From Nocardia nova (lineage in GTDB: Bacteria; Actinomycetota; Actinomycetes; Mycobacteriales; Mycobacteriaceae): a DNA stretch of 64,000 nucleotides. This document shows positions 16,159-24,938 of this stretch, piece by piece. Every line of letters begins with the position of its first letter. The stretch's first letter is position 1. The translations under genes and the position numbers were made by a program. Where the stretch lies: assembly GCF_002933465.1 (NCBI RefSeq), contig NZ_PSZE01000020.1:51862-115861 (forward strand), in the 5' to 3' direction. The notes beneath the pieces were generated by a model that saw only the letters and a list, made by a program, of their open reading frames with translations, did not search any database and was not told the DNA's origin.

Positions 16159-17184
16159 GTGAATCGTCGGATCATCACCTTGATAGCGGCTCTGGTGCCC
16201 GTGCTCGTCCTCGGTGTGGTGGGCAGTGCGGTGACGGTGCCGTTCGTCGCTCTCGGCCCTGGTCCCACCTTCAATACCCTCGGCGAGGTGGAGGGTAAGC
16301 AGGTCGTCTCGGTACAGGGGGCCGCGGTGGATCCGACCTCGGGACACCTGAACATGACGACGGTGTCCGTTCGCGACGGGCTGAATATATTCGAGGCGAT
16401 GGGCTTGTGGGTGGACGGCCGCTACGGGTTGGTGCCGCGCGCGGAGGTCTACCCCCCGGGCGTTCCGCGCGATCAGGTGGACAAGTCCAACCAGGCCGAT
16501 TTCAAGGAGTCCGAGGACAACGCCGAACTGGCGGCGCTGAACTTCCTGAAGTATCCGACCAGGGTTCAGGTGCGCGTGGTGGCCGACGACGGCCCGGCCA
16601 AAGCGGTGCTGCAGAAGGGCGACGAACTGGTGAGCGTGAACGGGAAACCGATCGCGACCTCCAAGGACGTGATCGACGCGGTGCAGGGCGCCGCCCCGGG
16701 TACGACGATCCCGATGGTGATCCGCCGCGGCGGCGCCGAACAAACGGTCGAGGTGAAACTCGGTACGCGCCCGGATGATTCGAACAAGGCCTACCTCGGT
16801 GTCACTCCGCAGCAAGTGCCGGCCGGTCCGCTGCAGGTCGATTTCAACCTCGCCGATATCGGCGGCCCCTCGGCCGGACTGATGTTCAGCCTGGCCCTGG
16901 TCGACAAGCTCAGCCCTGGTGAACTCAACGGCGGACGCTTCGTCGCCGGCACCGGGACCATCGATCCGCAGGGCAAGGTCGGCCCGATCGGCGGCATCCA
17001 GTACAAGATGATCGCGGCCCGCGACGCCGGTGCGGAGACCTTCCTGGTCCCCGCCGACAACTGCAACGAGGCCCGCCAGCGCACCCCGGACGGCCTGAAG
17101 CTCGTGAAGGTCGACACGTTGTCCGCCGCGGTGCAGTCGCTCGACGACATCAACGCCGGACGGCCCGCCCCCAGCTGCGGTTAG
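16159..17184 (+). CDS. PDZ domain / Lon-like S16 serine protease
   Basis: 341 residues. An N-terminal membrane anchor (IITLIAALVPVLVLGVVGSA) is followed by an extracytoplasmic region, a PDZ domain (GDELVSVNGKPI) and a Lon-type S16 proteolytic domain. The Ser-Lys dyad is Ser238 in GGPSAGLMF and Lys283 in IQYKMIAA; the 45-residue spacing fits Lon. It is the YlbL type of membrane-bound protease. Start GTG 16159 (VNRRIITL) is preferred over GTG 16150. Its stop overlaps the converging next gene by four bases (17181-17184). Confidence 0.9.
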   Translation: MNRRIITLIAALVPVLVLGVVGSAVTVPFVALGPGPTFNTLGEVEGKQVVSVQGAAVDPTSGHLNMTTVSVRDGLNIFEAMGLWVDGRYGLVPRAEVYPPGVPRDQVDKSNQADFKESEDNAELAALNFLKYPTRVQVRVVADDGPAKAVLQKGDELVSVNGKPIATSKDVIDAVQGAAPGTTIPMVIRRGGAEQTVEVKLGTRPDDSNKAYLGVTPQQVPAGPLQVDFNLADIGGPSAGLMFSLALVDKLSPGELNGGRFVAGTGTIDPQGKVGPIGGIQYKMIAARDAGAETFLVPADNCNEARQRTPDGLKLVKVDTLSAAVQSLDDINAGRPAPSCG

Positions 17185-17777
17185 TCCGGCTCGTTCTCGA
17201 GCGTGTGACGCAGCGCGTCGACCAGGTTGGGAGCCAGGTTCGGCGCAGTGCGCAGATCCAGCTCGGGGAAGGCCTCATCCTCCTCGGGGCGTAACTGCAA
17301 CAGGCACAACGAGACTCCGTCTCGCAGCACGCCCGCGTAGAGCCGGGCGTCGCGGCGCTCGGGATGCGTTTGTGCGGCGTCGCGGCCGGCGCGGTCGGCG
17401 GCGTCGCGGTCGGCCAGCAGCGGTGCGATGGCCTCGTCGAGCGTGCGTTCGGCGGTCGGCGGCAGCACCACGATCTGCTGTACCAGCACCACCCCCTCGA
17501 CGGCGGGCGGCCAGCTGGTGGTGGCGAGAAATTCGTCGAGCGCCATCGAGTCGCCGCTCAGATCGTCCGGAAGCGGTTCCTGGGCAATGGGAGTCAATGC
17601 GGCTCCATCGTCGAGCTGATCCTCGAGCGTCGGCTCGGCGGCCACCAGGTCGGCGGTCGGCACCAGCGCGAACAACTGCGGCGGCTGATCCCAGCCCTCG
17701 GTGTCGGCGAACTCGGCCACGTCCCGGATGCAGCGGTACAGGGCGGAGGAGGGATTGTCCACAGTCACGGCCGACAC
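17181..17777 (-). CDS. PPA1309 family protein
   Basis: About 198 residues, soluble, acidic. SALYRCIRDVAEFADTEGWD at the N-terminus, the FALVPTADL segment and the C-terminal LYAGVLRDGVSLCLLQLR mark the PPA1309 family, found widely in actinobacteria with no known function. GTG 17777 is taken as start (VSAVTVDNPSS); ATG 17828 would add an Arg/Gly-rich tail. Overlaps the converging PDZ protease stop. A DnaA-box-like 9-mer inside its 5' end is probably chance. Confidence 0.85.
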   Translation of the reverse strand: MSAVTVDNPSSALYRCIRDVAEFADTEGWDQPPQLFALVPTADLVAAEPTLEDQLDDGAALTPIAQEPLPDDLSGDSMALDEFLATTSWPPAVEGVVLVQQIVVLPPTAERTLDEAIAPLLADRDAADRAGRDAAQTHPERRDARLYAGVLRDGVSLCLLQLRPEEDEAFPELDLRTAPNLAPNLVDALRHTLENEPD

Positions 17778-17962
17778 TGTACGTCCACCGCGAGCGCCCG
17801 CGTCCCCGCCACGGCATACCGGAGCCATCGCGATCCAAGCCGACCCGTTTTACGTAGAGTGGGGCGCGAGAGACGGTCCGCAGGGACCACACGCATCATC
17901 GGACTGCGGTGTATCGGCCGACAATCGCTTCGGTACGCCGCCGGACCTGGGAGAGTGGCACC

Positions 17963-20900
17963 GTGGGCATGCGCCCCCCGACAGGCTTACCTTCGCTGTC
18001 TCGACGCAGCCGGATATTGCTGATCACCGCGCTCGTGATTGCGGCGTTACTGCTGGTCGGCCCGCGGTTGACCGACGCCTATACCAACTGGCTGTGGTTC
18101 GGCGAGGTCGGCTTCCGCCAGGTGTTCACCACGGTGCTCGTCACCCGGCTCCTGTTGTTCCTCGTCGTGGCGATCGTGGTCGGGGCGCTGGTCTGGCTGG
18201 CGCTGCTGGCCGCCTATCGAACTCGCCCGGTCTTCGTCCCGGTGTCCGGTCCCAGCGATCCGATCGCCCGCTACCGCACCACCGTGATGGGCCGGTTGCG
18301 GCTGTTCGGCATCGGCATTCCGGTGCTGGTCGGCCTGCTGTCGGGTCTGGTCGCACAATCGAGCTGGGTCACGGTGCAGCTGTTCCTGCACGGTGGCTCC
18401 TTCGGGATCAAGGATCCGCAGTTCAACATCGACGTCGGGTTCTACGCCTTCGATCTGCCGTTCTACAAGCTGCTGCTGAACTGGCTGTTCGTGGCCGCGG
18501 TGATCGCGTTCTTCGCCAATCTCGTCACCCACTACATCTTCGGCGGGCTGCGGTTGTCCGGGCGTGAGGGCACGCTGACCCGCCCGGCGCGCATCCAGCT
18601 GGCGCTGATCGCGGGCACATTCGTGGTGCTGAAGGCGGTCGCCTACTGGTTCGACCGGTATTCGCTGCTGTCGAGCACCCGTAAGGAGCCCACCTTCACC
18701 GGCGGTTCCTACACCGATATCAACGCCGTACTGCCGGCCAAGCTGATCCTGATGTCGATCGCGATCATCTGCGCCGTCGCGTTCTTCGCCGGCGTGGTGC
18801 TGCGCGATCTGCGCGTGCCCGCGATGGCGGCCGCCCTGCTGTTGCTGTCGTCGATCCTGGTCGGCGCGGTGTGGCCGCTGGTGGTCGAGCAGTTCGAGGT
18901 ACGCCCGAACGCCGCCACCAAGGAAGCGACGTACATCGAACGCAACATCACGGCGACGCGGCAGGCCTACGGGCTCACCGACGACAAGGTCTCCTACGTC
19001 GACTACAAGGGTTCGCAGACCAAGGACCCGGGTTCGATTCCGGCCGATCAGCAGACCATCGGCAACATCCGGCTGCTGGATCCGAATCTGCTGACCCAAA
19101 CCTTCATCCAGCGCCAGCAGCTGCAGAACTTCTACGGCTTCCCGGACCCGCTGGACATCGACCGCTACACCATCAACGGCGAGAAGCAGGATTACATCGT
19201 CGCGGCTCGCGAACTGGTGCCGCAGAACCTGTCGGGTAACCAGACCGACTGGATCAACAAGCACACCGTCTACACCCACGGAGACGGCTTCGTCGCCTCT
19301 CCGGCCAACCGGGTGAACGTGGCCCCGCCCAAGGAGACGCAGCAGGCCGCCACCGGCGCCGGCACCAGCAGCTCCAGCGGCGGGTACGGATATCCGGTCT
19401 TCAACGTCGGCGACAAGTCGACGGTCAGCGATCTGTTCACGCCGAAGGACAGGCAGGCCATCCCGGTCGATCAGCCGCGCATCTACTACGGCGAGATGAT
19501 CTCCAAATCGGATGCCGACTACGCGATCGTGGGCGGGAACAACCAGCCGCCGCGCGAATACGACACCGGCACCGAGCAGTACACCTACACCGGCAAGGGC
19601 GGTGTCCCGATCGGCAACTGGTTCAACAGGCTCGCCTTCGCCGCCAAGTACGCCGAACGCAACATCCTGTTCTCCGGCGCCATCGGCTCGGATTCGAAGA
19701 TCATCTACAACCGCGATCCGCGCAGCCGCGTGCAGCAGGTGGCGCCGTGGCTGACCACCGACGGCGATATGTATCCGGCGGTGGTGAACGGACGCATCCT
19801 GTGGATCGTCGACGCCTACACCACGCTGGACAACTTCCCTTACGCACAGCGCACCTCGCTGGAAGGCGTGGTCGAGGACAGTATCGACCAGAACACCGGA
19901 CGCACGCTGCCGCGCAAGGAAGTCAGCTACATCCGCAACTCCGTCAAGGCCACGGTCGACGCCTACGACGGCACGGTCAACCTCTACGACGTGGACCCCA
20001 CCGATCCGGTGCTCAACGCCTGGCGGGGGGTGTTCCCGAACTCGGTGAAGCCGCAGAGCGAGATCTCGCCGGAGCTGCGTGCCCACTTCCGGTATCCGGA
20101 GGATCTGTTCAAGGTGCAGCGCGAGATGCTGGCGCGCTACCACGTCAACGATCCGCGCGAGTTCTTCACCAACAACGCGTTCTGGTCGGTACCCAACGAT
20201 CCGACCTCCGACACTCCGACCAACGCCCATCAGCCGCCGTACTACGTGTTGATCGGTGATCCGAAAACCGGTCGGCCGCAGTTCAATCTGACCAGTGCGA
20301 TGGTCGGCTTCAAACGCCAGTTCCTCGCGGCGTACATCCAGGTCGCATCCGATCCGGAGAACTACGGCAAGTTCACGGTGCTCAAGTTGCCGACCGATTC
20401 GCAGACGCCGGGCCCGCAACAGGTCCAGACATCGATGACCACCGATGCCCGCGTCTCGAACGATCGGACGTTGCTGACCGGTGGCAACACCAACAAGATC
20501 AAATACGGAAACCTGCTCACTCTGCCGATCGGCGAGGGCGGCATCCTCTACGTCGAACCGTGGTATCTGGAACGCAACAGTGGACCGACCACGGCGTCGT
20601 TCCCACAGCTGGTGAAGGTTCTGGCCTCCTACGGCGACAAGGTCGGCTATCAGTCCACGCTGGGTGATGCGCTCAACGACGTTCAGGACGGGCTGGGCGC
20701 CGCGACCACGCAGCAGCCGGGCCAGGCGGCGATCAACCCGCCCGGCCAGCAGGGCAGTACGTCACCACCGCCGTCGAATCAGAACACGCCACCGCCGTCC
20801 ACGACCACGCCACCGCCCCCGACCGGGTCGGCCGGGAAGGACGCCGCGGTCAAGGAACTCAACGATGCTCTGAAGGGCGTCGAGGACGCTCAGAAGTCCG

Positions 20901-20977
20901 GTGATCTCGGCCAGTTGGGCAAGGCGTTGGAGGGCCTGCAGAAGGCTATCGACGACTACAACAAGGCCGGCGGTTAA
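17963..20977 (+). CDS. UPF0182 family large membrane protein
   Basis: 1004 residues. Seven or so transmembrane segments fill the first 330 residues (LLITALVIAALLLVG, LLLFLVVAIVVGALVWLAL, and on). A large extracytoplasmic domain follows, with FGFPDPLDIDRY-like and YPAVVNGRILWIVDAYT segments typical of UPF0182 (Rv3193c type). The tail is Pro/Thr/Gly-rich and ends with a short helix. Function is unknown; the conserved linkage with the PDZ protease suggests an envelope role. The start is GTG 17963 (VGMRPPTG), matching what I recall of the mycobacterial N-terminus; ATG 17969 is the alternative. Confidence 0.93.
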   Translation: MGMRPPTGLPSLSRRSRILLITALVIAALLLVGPRLTDAYTNWLWFGEVGFRQVFTTVLVTRLLLFLVVAIVVGALVWLALLAAYRTRPVFVPVSGPSDPIARYRTTVMGRLRLFGIGIPVLVGLLSGLVAQSSWVTVQLFLHGGSFGIKDPQFNIDVGFYAFDLPFYKLLLNWLFVAAVIAFFANLVTHYIFGGLRLSGREGTLTRPARIQLALIAGTFVVLKAVAYWFDRYSLLSSTRKEPTFTGGSYTDINAVLPAKLILMSIAIICAVAFFAGVVLRDLRVPAMAAALLLLSSILVGAVWPLVVEQFEVRPNAATKEATYIERNITATRQAYGLTDDKVSYVDYKGSQTKDPGSIPADQQTIGNIRLLDPNLLTQTFIQRQQLQNFYGFPDPLDIDRYTINGEKQDYIVAARELVPQNLSGNQTDWINKHTVYTHGDGFVASPANRVNVAPPKETQQAATGAGTSSSSGGYGYPVFNVGDKSTVSDLFTPKDRQAIPVDQPRIYYGEMISKSDADYAIVGGNNQPPREYDTGTEQYTYTGKGGVPIGNWFNRLAFAAKYAERNILFSGAIGSDSKIIYNRDPRSRVQQVAPWLTTDGDMYPAVVNGRILWIVDAYTTLDNFPYAQRTSLEGVVEDSIDQNTGRTLPRKEVSYIRNSVKATVDAYDGTVNLYDVDPTDPVLNAWRGVFPNSVKPQSEISPELRAHFRYPEDLFKVQREMLARYHVNDPREFFTNNAFWSVPNDPTSDTPTNAHQPPYYVLIGDPKTGRPQFNLTSAMVGFKRQFLAAYIQVASDPENYGKFTVLKLPTDSQTPGPQQVQTSMTTDARVSNDRTLLTGGNTNKIKYGNLLTLPIGEGGILYVEPWYLERNSGPTTASFPQLVKVLASYGDKVGYQSTLGDALNDVQDGLGAATTQQPGQAAINPPGQQGSTSPPPSNQNTPPPSTTTPPPPTGSAGKDAAVKELNDALKGVEDAQKSGDLGQLGKALEGLQKAIDDYNKAGG

Positions 20978-20998
20978 CGGCGGCCGGTGATCGACCAC

Positions 20999-21030
20999 AA
21001 CGGCGCCCCGGAATCATCCGGGGCGCCGTT
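20999..21030. terminator. Intrinsic terminator between converging genes
   Basis: Perfect 13-bp stem (aacggcgccccgg 20999-21011 with ccggggcgccgtt 21018-21030), 6-base loop. Confidence 0.85.
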
Positions 21031-21106
21031 CGCGTTCGACGACATTCGGGCCCTACAACGAATGCGTTCGGGTCGTAAGCCGCGCGGGAAACTACCGCGC
21101 CGCGGC

Positions 21107-21646
21107 TCAGCGGCCCAGGGAGTCGATCAGACCGCTGTTCTGGTCGAGGATCTGCTGGAACTGCTCGCCCACACCGAACTGCTGCGCGGCCTGCTTGCCG
21201 GCGTCGGTCGCCTTGTTGATCAGGTCCTGGCGATCGTTCGGCAGCTGGACCGGAGCGGTCGGCTCGGGCTGCGGGGCCGGCGCCGGCTGGGGCTCCTCGG
21301 CGGGCGCGTAGCGCAGGTACTGGCCGCACACCGGCCAGGCGCCCGGACCCTGGGTCTGCAGCACGTTCTCCGCGACGCGGATCTGCTCTTCCTTGCTCGC
21401 GTTCTGCGGCGAGCCGCTGCCGCCGTTGGCGTTCCAGGTGGACTGCGTGAACTGCAGGCCGCCGTAGTAGCCGTTGCCGGTGTTGATATTCCAGTTGCCG
21501 CCGCTCTCGCACTGCGCGACACCGTCCCAGTCATGGGCGGGCGCAGCCGAAGCAGTGGTGGAAGCTGCGAACGGGACGGCAACAAGGGCGCCGGCGACGG
21601 CGGCGAAGCCGAGGGCGCGACTGCTGATCTTCCGGTTCTTGTTCAT
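21107..21646 (-). CDS. Resuscitation-promoting factor (Rpf) family transglycosylase
   Basis: 179 residues. A Sec signal peptide (MNKNRKISSRALGF through ASA, cut near residue 34) precedes an Rpf domain: HDWDGVAQCESGGNWNINTG, with catalytic Glu47 and the paired cysteines, then GYYGGLQFTQSTW. Rpfs cleave peptidoglycan glycan strands and wake dormant cells. A Pro/Gln-rich linker and a short helical tail follow, so it is a small secreted Rpf without LysM. Start at ATG 21646, with ribosome binding site gggaggg; longer in-frame ORFs upstream cover its leader. The leader is highly structured. Confidence 0.93.
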   Translation of the reverse strand: MNKNRKISSRALGFAAVAGALVAVPFAASTTASAAPAHDWDGVAQCESGGNWNINTGNGYYGGLQFTQSTWNANGGSGSPQNASKEEQIRVAENVLQTQGPGAWPVCGQYLRYAPAEEPQPAPAPQPEPTAPVQLPNDRQDLINKATDAGKQAAQQFGVGEQFQQILDQNSGLIDSLGR

Positions 21647-21659
21647 GGTGGTGTCCCTC

Positions 21660-21740
21660 CCTGCGCCCGCCGGCCCGGCGATGGTCCGCCGCGTCCCTGC
21701 CCCCAGGAGGTCGGGGATCCCCGAACCGCGGGGCAGGGTT
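21660..21740 (-). ncRNA. Structured 5' leader of the rpf gene, possible riboswitch
   Basis: On the minus strand the leader folds as a nested hairpin. ccctgcccc pairs with ggggcaggg (21730-21738 with 21695-21703), enclosing a 14-bp palindrome tcggggatccccga (21711-21724). The stem ends about 50 bases before the start codon. Some rpf genes in actinobacteria are controlled by the c-di-AMP (ydaO) riboswitch, but I could not match its core motif with confidence. Confidence 0.45.
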
Positions 21741-22249
21741 GCCGGTGTGCAACGGTTCGGGTCTGGATGCCCGTCACGGGTTCGCTCCGGGCCGCGTTCG
21801 ACCATAACGAAGAGATCTCGACAGATCACGTCTTGATAACAGACACAATTGCATGAAGCGAATAACTGGATTTGCCTGTTGATGCAGGTTGGCTATGCAG
21901 GATCGGATATTCCAGTCGTTAGTTATATGGTCGTTATGTGTGATGAATCACGTGCAAGCAGTGGCTTAGGTCACGTTTTTCAGGGTTGCTTTGGGAGACG
22001 CGCGCGTTTCCCGCGATGTTCTTCGTCATTCACGGTGTAGCGAGGCTTCCGCAGCAAGTCGCCGGTTCGAATGGTTCGGCGTGTTGGTGTGGAGATGCCG
22101 CGATGGTCGCCGGGTCGATGGGGAGCTGTGCTCCGCGAGAGCGGGGTCGCCGACCGTATTGCATGGCGTGAAAGTCGTTGTGCGGAGGTCGGGGCGGTGG
22201 GCGCCAAGATCGCGTCGGCGCTCCTCGAAAACCGCGCTGACCACAGGAT
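21741..22249. other. Intergenic, upstream of rpf and the first tRNA
   Basis: About 500 bases between the rpf leader and the tRNA promoter. It is locally A/T-rich around 21830-21960 and probably holds the rpf promoter near 21840-21850 (minus strand). No convincing protein gene is seen; the open frames here have poor codon character. Confidence 0.5.
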
Positions 22250-22279
22250 TTGCTACGTCTGTCGACTCGTGTGTAATGT
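22250..22279 (+). promoter_or_regulatory. Promoter of the first initiator tRNA gene
   Basis: TTGCTA (22250-22255), 18-base spacer, TAATGT (22274-22279), 12 bases ahead of the tRNA. Confidence 0.5.
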
Positions 22280-22291
22280 TGTGTTCACCGA

Positions 22292-22365
22292 CGCGGGGTG
22301 GAGCAGCTCGGTAGCTCGCTGGGCTCATAACCCAGAGGTCGCAGGTTCAAATCCTGTCCCCGCTA
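22292..22365 (+). tRNA. tRNA-fMet (CAT), copy 1
   Basis: A full cloverleaf of 74 bases without encoded CCA. The anticodon is CAT in GGGCTCATAACCC. The three G:C pairs of the anticodon stem and the unpaired first position (C opposite U at the acceptor end) are initiator features. The T-arm GGTTCAAATCC is normal. Identical to the copy at 22849-22922. Followed by its own terminator. Confidence 0.97.
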
Positions 22366-22372
22366 CTAGTGA

Positions 22373-22406
22373 AGAGGTCCCGGAACCACAAGGTTCCGGG
22401 ACCTCT
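22373..22406 (+). terminator. Terminator of tRNA-fMet copy 1
   Basis: agaggtcccggaacc pairs with ggttccgggacctct around a 4-base loop, followed by ttcgtttct. Confidence 0.85.
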
Positions 22407-22663
22407 TTCGTTTCTGTCATGCCGTTGCGGGTCCTCGCCGCAGCTCGGTCCGGGCCGATGGCCGTGCGGCGGCCGCCCGGGCGGATACCCGGCGGTCGCG
22501 GAGCTGCCGACACTGCGCGAGCTGGGGCTGAAGCCTACGCCGACGAAAACCTCGGCGGCGCAGATGTTCTCGCAGGTGGTGCCTGTCCTCGACTGTCGCC
22601 GTCGGGTGCGCACCTGCCGCGGCAGCGGTGGCGTCCCGGTCTCCGACTCCGGCAACCCCGTGA

Positions 22664-22780
22664 TCGGGTCACCAAACTCCCGGCTACAACCACCTCGACG
22701 TACTCACCGCCGCCGCGAGGCAGAACAGCGGACAACCGGAAGCGGTGTCGGCAGGGCTCGCCGAATTCGCCGAGGAGTAG
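22664..22780 (+). pseudogene. C-terminal fragment of an alpha/beta-hydrolase (lipase-like)
   Basis: After an in-frame stop at 22661 the frame reads TPGYNHLDVLTAAARQN then GQPEAVSAGLAEFAEE and a stop. The GYNHLDV segment resembles the catalytic-His region and C-terminal helix of secreted lipases and esterases. No matching upstream part is found in any frame, so it looks like the tail of a deleted gene trapped between the two tRNA copies. The assignment rests on one short motif. Confidence 0.4.
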
Positions 22781-22807
22781 GCGACCCGACCCCCGTCACC
22801 AGGCGTT

Positions 22808-22836
22808 TTGGTTTTCCCCATGCGGTTGCGTAGGGT
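22808..22836 (+). promoter_or_regulatory. Promoter of the second initiator tRNA gene
   Basis: TTGGTT (22808-22813), 17-base spacer, TAGGGT (22831-22836), 12 bases ahead of the tRNA. The sequence differs from the first promoter although the genes are identical. Confidence 0.45.
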
Positions 22837-22848
22837 TGAACATACCGA

Positions 22849-22922
22849 CGCGGGGTGGAGCAGCTCGGTAGCTCGCTGGGCTCATAACCCAGAGGTCGCA
22901 GGTTCAAATCCTGTCCCCGCTA
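22849..22922 (+). tRNA. tRNA-fMet (CAT), copy 2
   Basis: Identical over all 74 bases to copy 1. The identity also covers about 5 bases upstream (accga) and 6 downstream (ctacta-g), after which the flanks diverge. Its 3' end faces the integrase remnant at 23010. Confidence 0.97.
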
Positions 22923-22930
22923 CTAGGGGA

Positions 22931-22962
22931 AACGGCCCCGGAACCATGGTTCCGGGGCCGTT
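22931..22962 (+). terminator. Terminator of tRNA-fMet copy 2
   Basis: A perfect 32-base palindrome: aacggccccggaacca (22931-22946) and its complement (22947-22962), followed by ttcg. The inner ccggaacc is shared with the copy 1 terminator. Confidence 0.85.
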
Positions 22963-23009
22963 TTCGTGCGGTTCGGCATCACGTTTGGCATCATTAGCCA
23001 AACTAAGTG

Positions 23010-23870
23010 TCAGCTGTGCTGTGGTGTCCGTGGTGTCCCGCCCAGTAGGTCGGCGGCAGCGACGGCGGCGTCTTCGTCCATGCCTGGCAGGACGTGTTGG
23101 TAGGTCTTCATGGTGAATGCCACGTCGGTGTGGCCCACGCGTTGGCTGACGACCTTGGGGTTGATTCCGGCGATGAGGGCTCCGGTGATGTAGGTGCGGC
23201 GTAGGTCGTAGAAGCGGATTTCGGGCAGCCCGTTGCGGGCGGCCCGCGCTTGAATCGTTCCCGGACCGAGTCCGGGTGGGCGTCTTCGTAGGTGAAGACG
23301 AAATCGGTGCCGCGGTAGTCGTCGCCGTAGTGCGCGCGTTCGGCGTCCTGGATTGCTTTCCAGGCCCGTAGCGCGTGGACTGTTTCTACGTCGAGGGCGA
23401 TCCAGCGGGCGGAGTCCTCGGTTTTGACTTCGGCGTCTTGTGCGTGACCGGCGACGACGATACGTCCTTAATGAACTGACAGCGCTCCGGTGTCGAGATC
23501 GAGAGAGTGCCAGTGCGCACCGCAGATCTCTGCGCGGCGTAGCCCGGTGGTCAGCTCGAGGCGGAACAGGGCGTAGAACCGGTCGAAGCGCACGCTGTTC
23601 ATGAAGCGGGTGGCTTGTTCGGGTGTCCAGACCGGCCGCCGTGTTTGGGCGACGCGGGGTGGTTTCGCGTTGTCGGCGGGGTTGTCGACGCGGTATTTCC
23701 AGATATTGACGGCGTCGACGAGGGCCCGGTGGAGGGCGATGTGGATATTGCGGACTGTTTTGGGTTGCAGCCCAAGTGATTTCGGTGTCGGAATCCGGCC
23801 AGACTTGTAGCGTCGCACGGCTGCGCGGCCGATCGCAAGGATGCTGGCACCTTCGGCCGGCAACGTGTGG
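23010..23870 (-). pseudogene. Tyrosine recombinase (integrase), frameshifted and truncated
   Basis: Three reading frames in order give one integrase. The first carries the core-binding end (PKTVRNIHIALHRALVDAVN) and the first catalytic Arg (TTGLRRAEICG), then stops after LSVH at 23468. The second frame continues with RIVVAGHAQDAEVKTEDSAR and FVFTYEDAHP. The third ends with FYDLRRTYITGALIAGI, VVSQRVGHTDV and the tyrosine in MKTYQHVLP. At least two frameshifts plus loss of the N-terminus make it inactive. It sits 87 bases from a tRNA-fMet gene, a usual target of such enzymes, and marks a decayed integrated element. Confidence 0.85.
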
Positions 23871-24136
23871 ACCTCGTTCCAGCGCTGGCGTGTCCGCACC
23901 GCCGGTCGATCCTGACGTTGCTCGGGTGCGACTGGCCCGCAATGTATTTCGGTAGCGAGCTCGGTGATGTCGGGCCGATCCTGCGGTTCGGATTCGGGTG
24001 TTGTCGAGTGGTCGACGTGCGATGTGCAGCGCGAATGCGACCGCGATCCGTCGGCAGGAGTAGCAGGGGTGTCGGGGCGGCGTGCTACGTTGCTCTGTTC
24101 CCCGCTGGGGGAAGGTGATTCGATAGGAGGCTTCCG

Positions 24137-24496
24137 TTGAGAAGCATGTTTCGTGCTGGTGTGATCGCGTCGGTCGTGACTGTCTCGTGCGGTGTTCTGG
24201 GCGCGGGTATCGCGGGCGCGTCGACTGGTAGTGCAGATATTTTTGACTATCCGCCGCCGGCGCCGACGGTGACGCTGCTGCCGCATGGGGTCGTGCGTAT
24301 CGAGGCCGGTGTCGGGACGCCGGGAGGCGGGTCGTGGTGGTGTGGCGGGGCTACATTCAACCCGCCCTCGTATGTCGTGGCGCCGCACGGGGCTCCGCTG
24401 CCTCAGGATTTGCAATTCCCGCCCGGTTCCGTGGTGAATTTGGATTGTAGTTCCGGCGAATATCACTCTAAGGCGCAAATCCAGACGCTGCCGTGA
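24137..24496 (+). CDS. Small secreted protein of unknown function
   Basis: 119 residues. Start TTG 24137 fits the ribosome binding site aggagg (24125-24130, 6-base spacing); ATG 24146 is the alternative. The first 28 residues are a signal peptide (VIASVVTVSCGVLGAGIAGA). The mature part is Pro/Gly-rich, with two cysteines (WWCGG and LDCSS) that can form a disulfide, and a beta-strand pattern (GVVRIEAGVGTPGG). Many Nocardia genomes carry such small secreted proteins. It lies within the decayed element area. Confidence 0.7.
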   Translation: MRSMFRAGVIASVVTVSCGVLGAGIAGASTGSADIFDYPPPAPTVTLLPHGVVRIEAGVGTPGGGSWWCGGATFNPPSYVVAPHGAPLPQDLQFPPGSVVNLDCSSGEYHSKAQIQTLP

Positions 24497-24882
24497 TCAC
24501 GGGTCTTTGCTGCGCCGGATGACAAGCGGAGTCGCCTGAATCCGCTGTTCGGGATCCCATTCCACACCATCAAGCCGAGCCGATGCCTCAGGCGCGAGTT
24601 CGAGGCATCGGCGTTGGTGGGCCTCTACGCACTCACGATGGCTGTGGTCTAACCGCGGACTGTCACTCAGTCCCGCCCCGGGCCGCCGCACTCCGAGCCC
24701 GCGGTCGCCGGCGGAGCAAAAACCGGGCTGTGCTACCGCGCCCCATGCCTGCCGTGCCGGGGCCACCCGCCCTTGGAAGTGGTGACTGTGCGCGGAGGCA
24801 CGGGGCGCGTGACGAAGCGCCGCTGGTCGGCCTGGGCAGGGAAGGTGCTGTGGTGCTTTCGCATATCGTGACCGCCTCGTAT
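24497..24882. other. Intergenic, no convincing gene
   Basis: A minus-strand frame at 24497-24766 ends with a protein-like stretch (ECVEAHQRRCLELAPEASAR), which could be the tail of a lost gene. It has no ribosome binding site and no recognisable family. Nothing else is supported here. Confidence 0.3.
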
Positions 24883-24922
24883 GTAGTACTCTGATCGAAG
24901 TGTTTTGAACCGTAGTACTACG
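24883..24922. promoter_or_regulatory. TetR operator candidate
   Basis: A perfect 12-bp palindrome cgtagtactacg (24911-24922) and an upstream copy of its core gtagtac (24883-24889), 28 bases apart. They lie directly before the TetR gene, which suggests autoregulation. Confidence 0.6.
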
Positions 24923-24938
24923 AATGGAGTGGTGTCAA

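Noticed and set aside
17755..17763. TTGTCCACA, a DnaA-box match
   Set aside because: A single copy inside the coding start of the PPA1309-family gene; likely chance, unlike the tandem pair at 13380-13406.
18047..20419. A 790-codon open frame on the minus strand
   Set aside because: It is the antisense shadow of the UPF0182 gene, with a product rich in Arg, Gln and His.
24497..24766. Minus-strand 89-codon frame
   Set aside because: The last 45 residues look plausible, but there is no start signal or family; kept only as a note in the intergenic entry.
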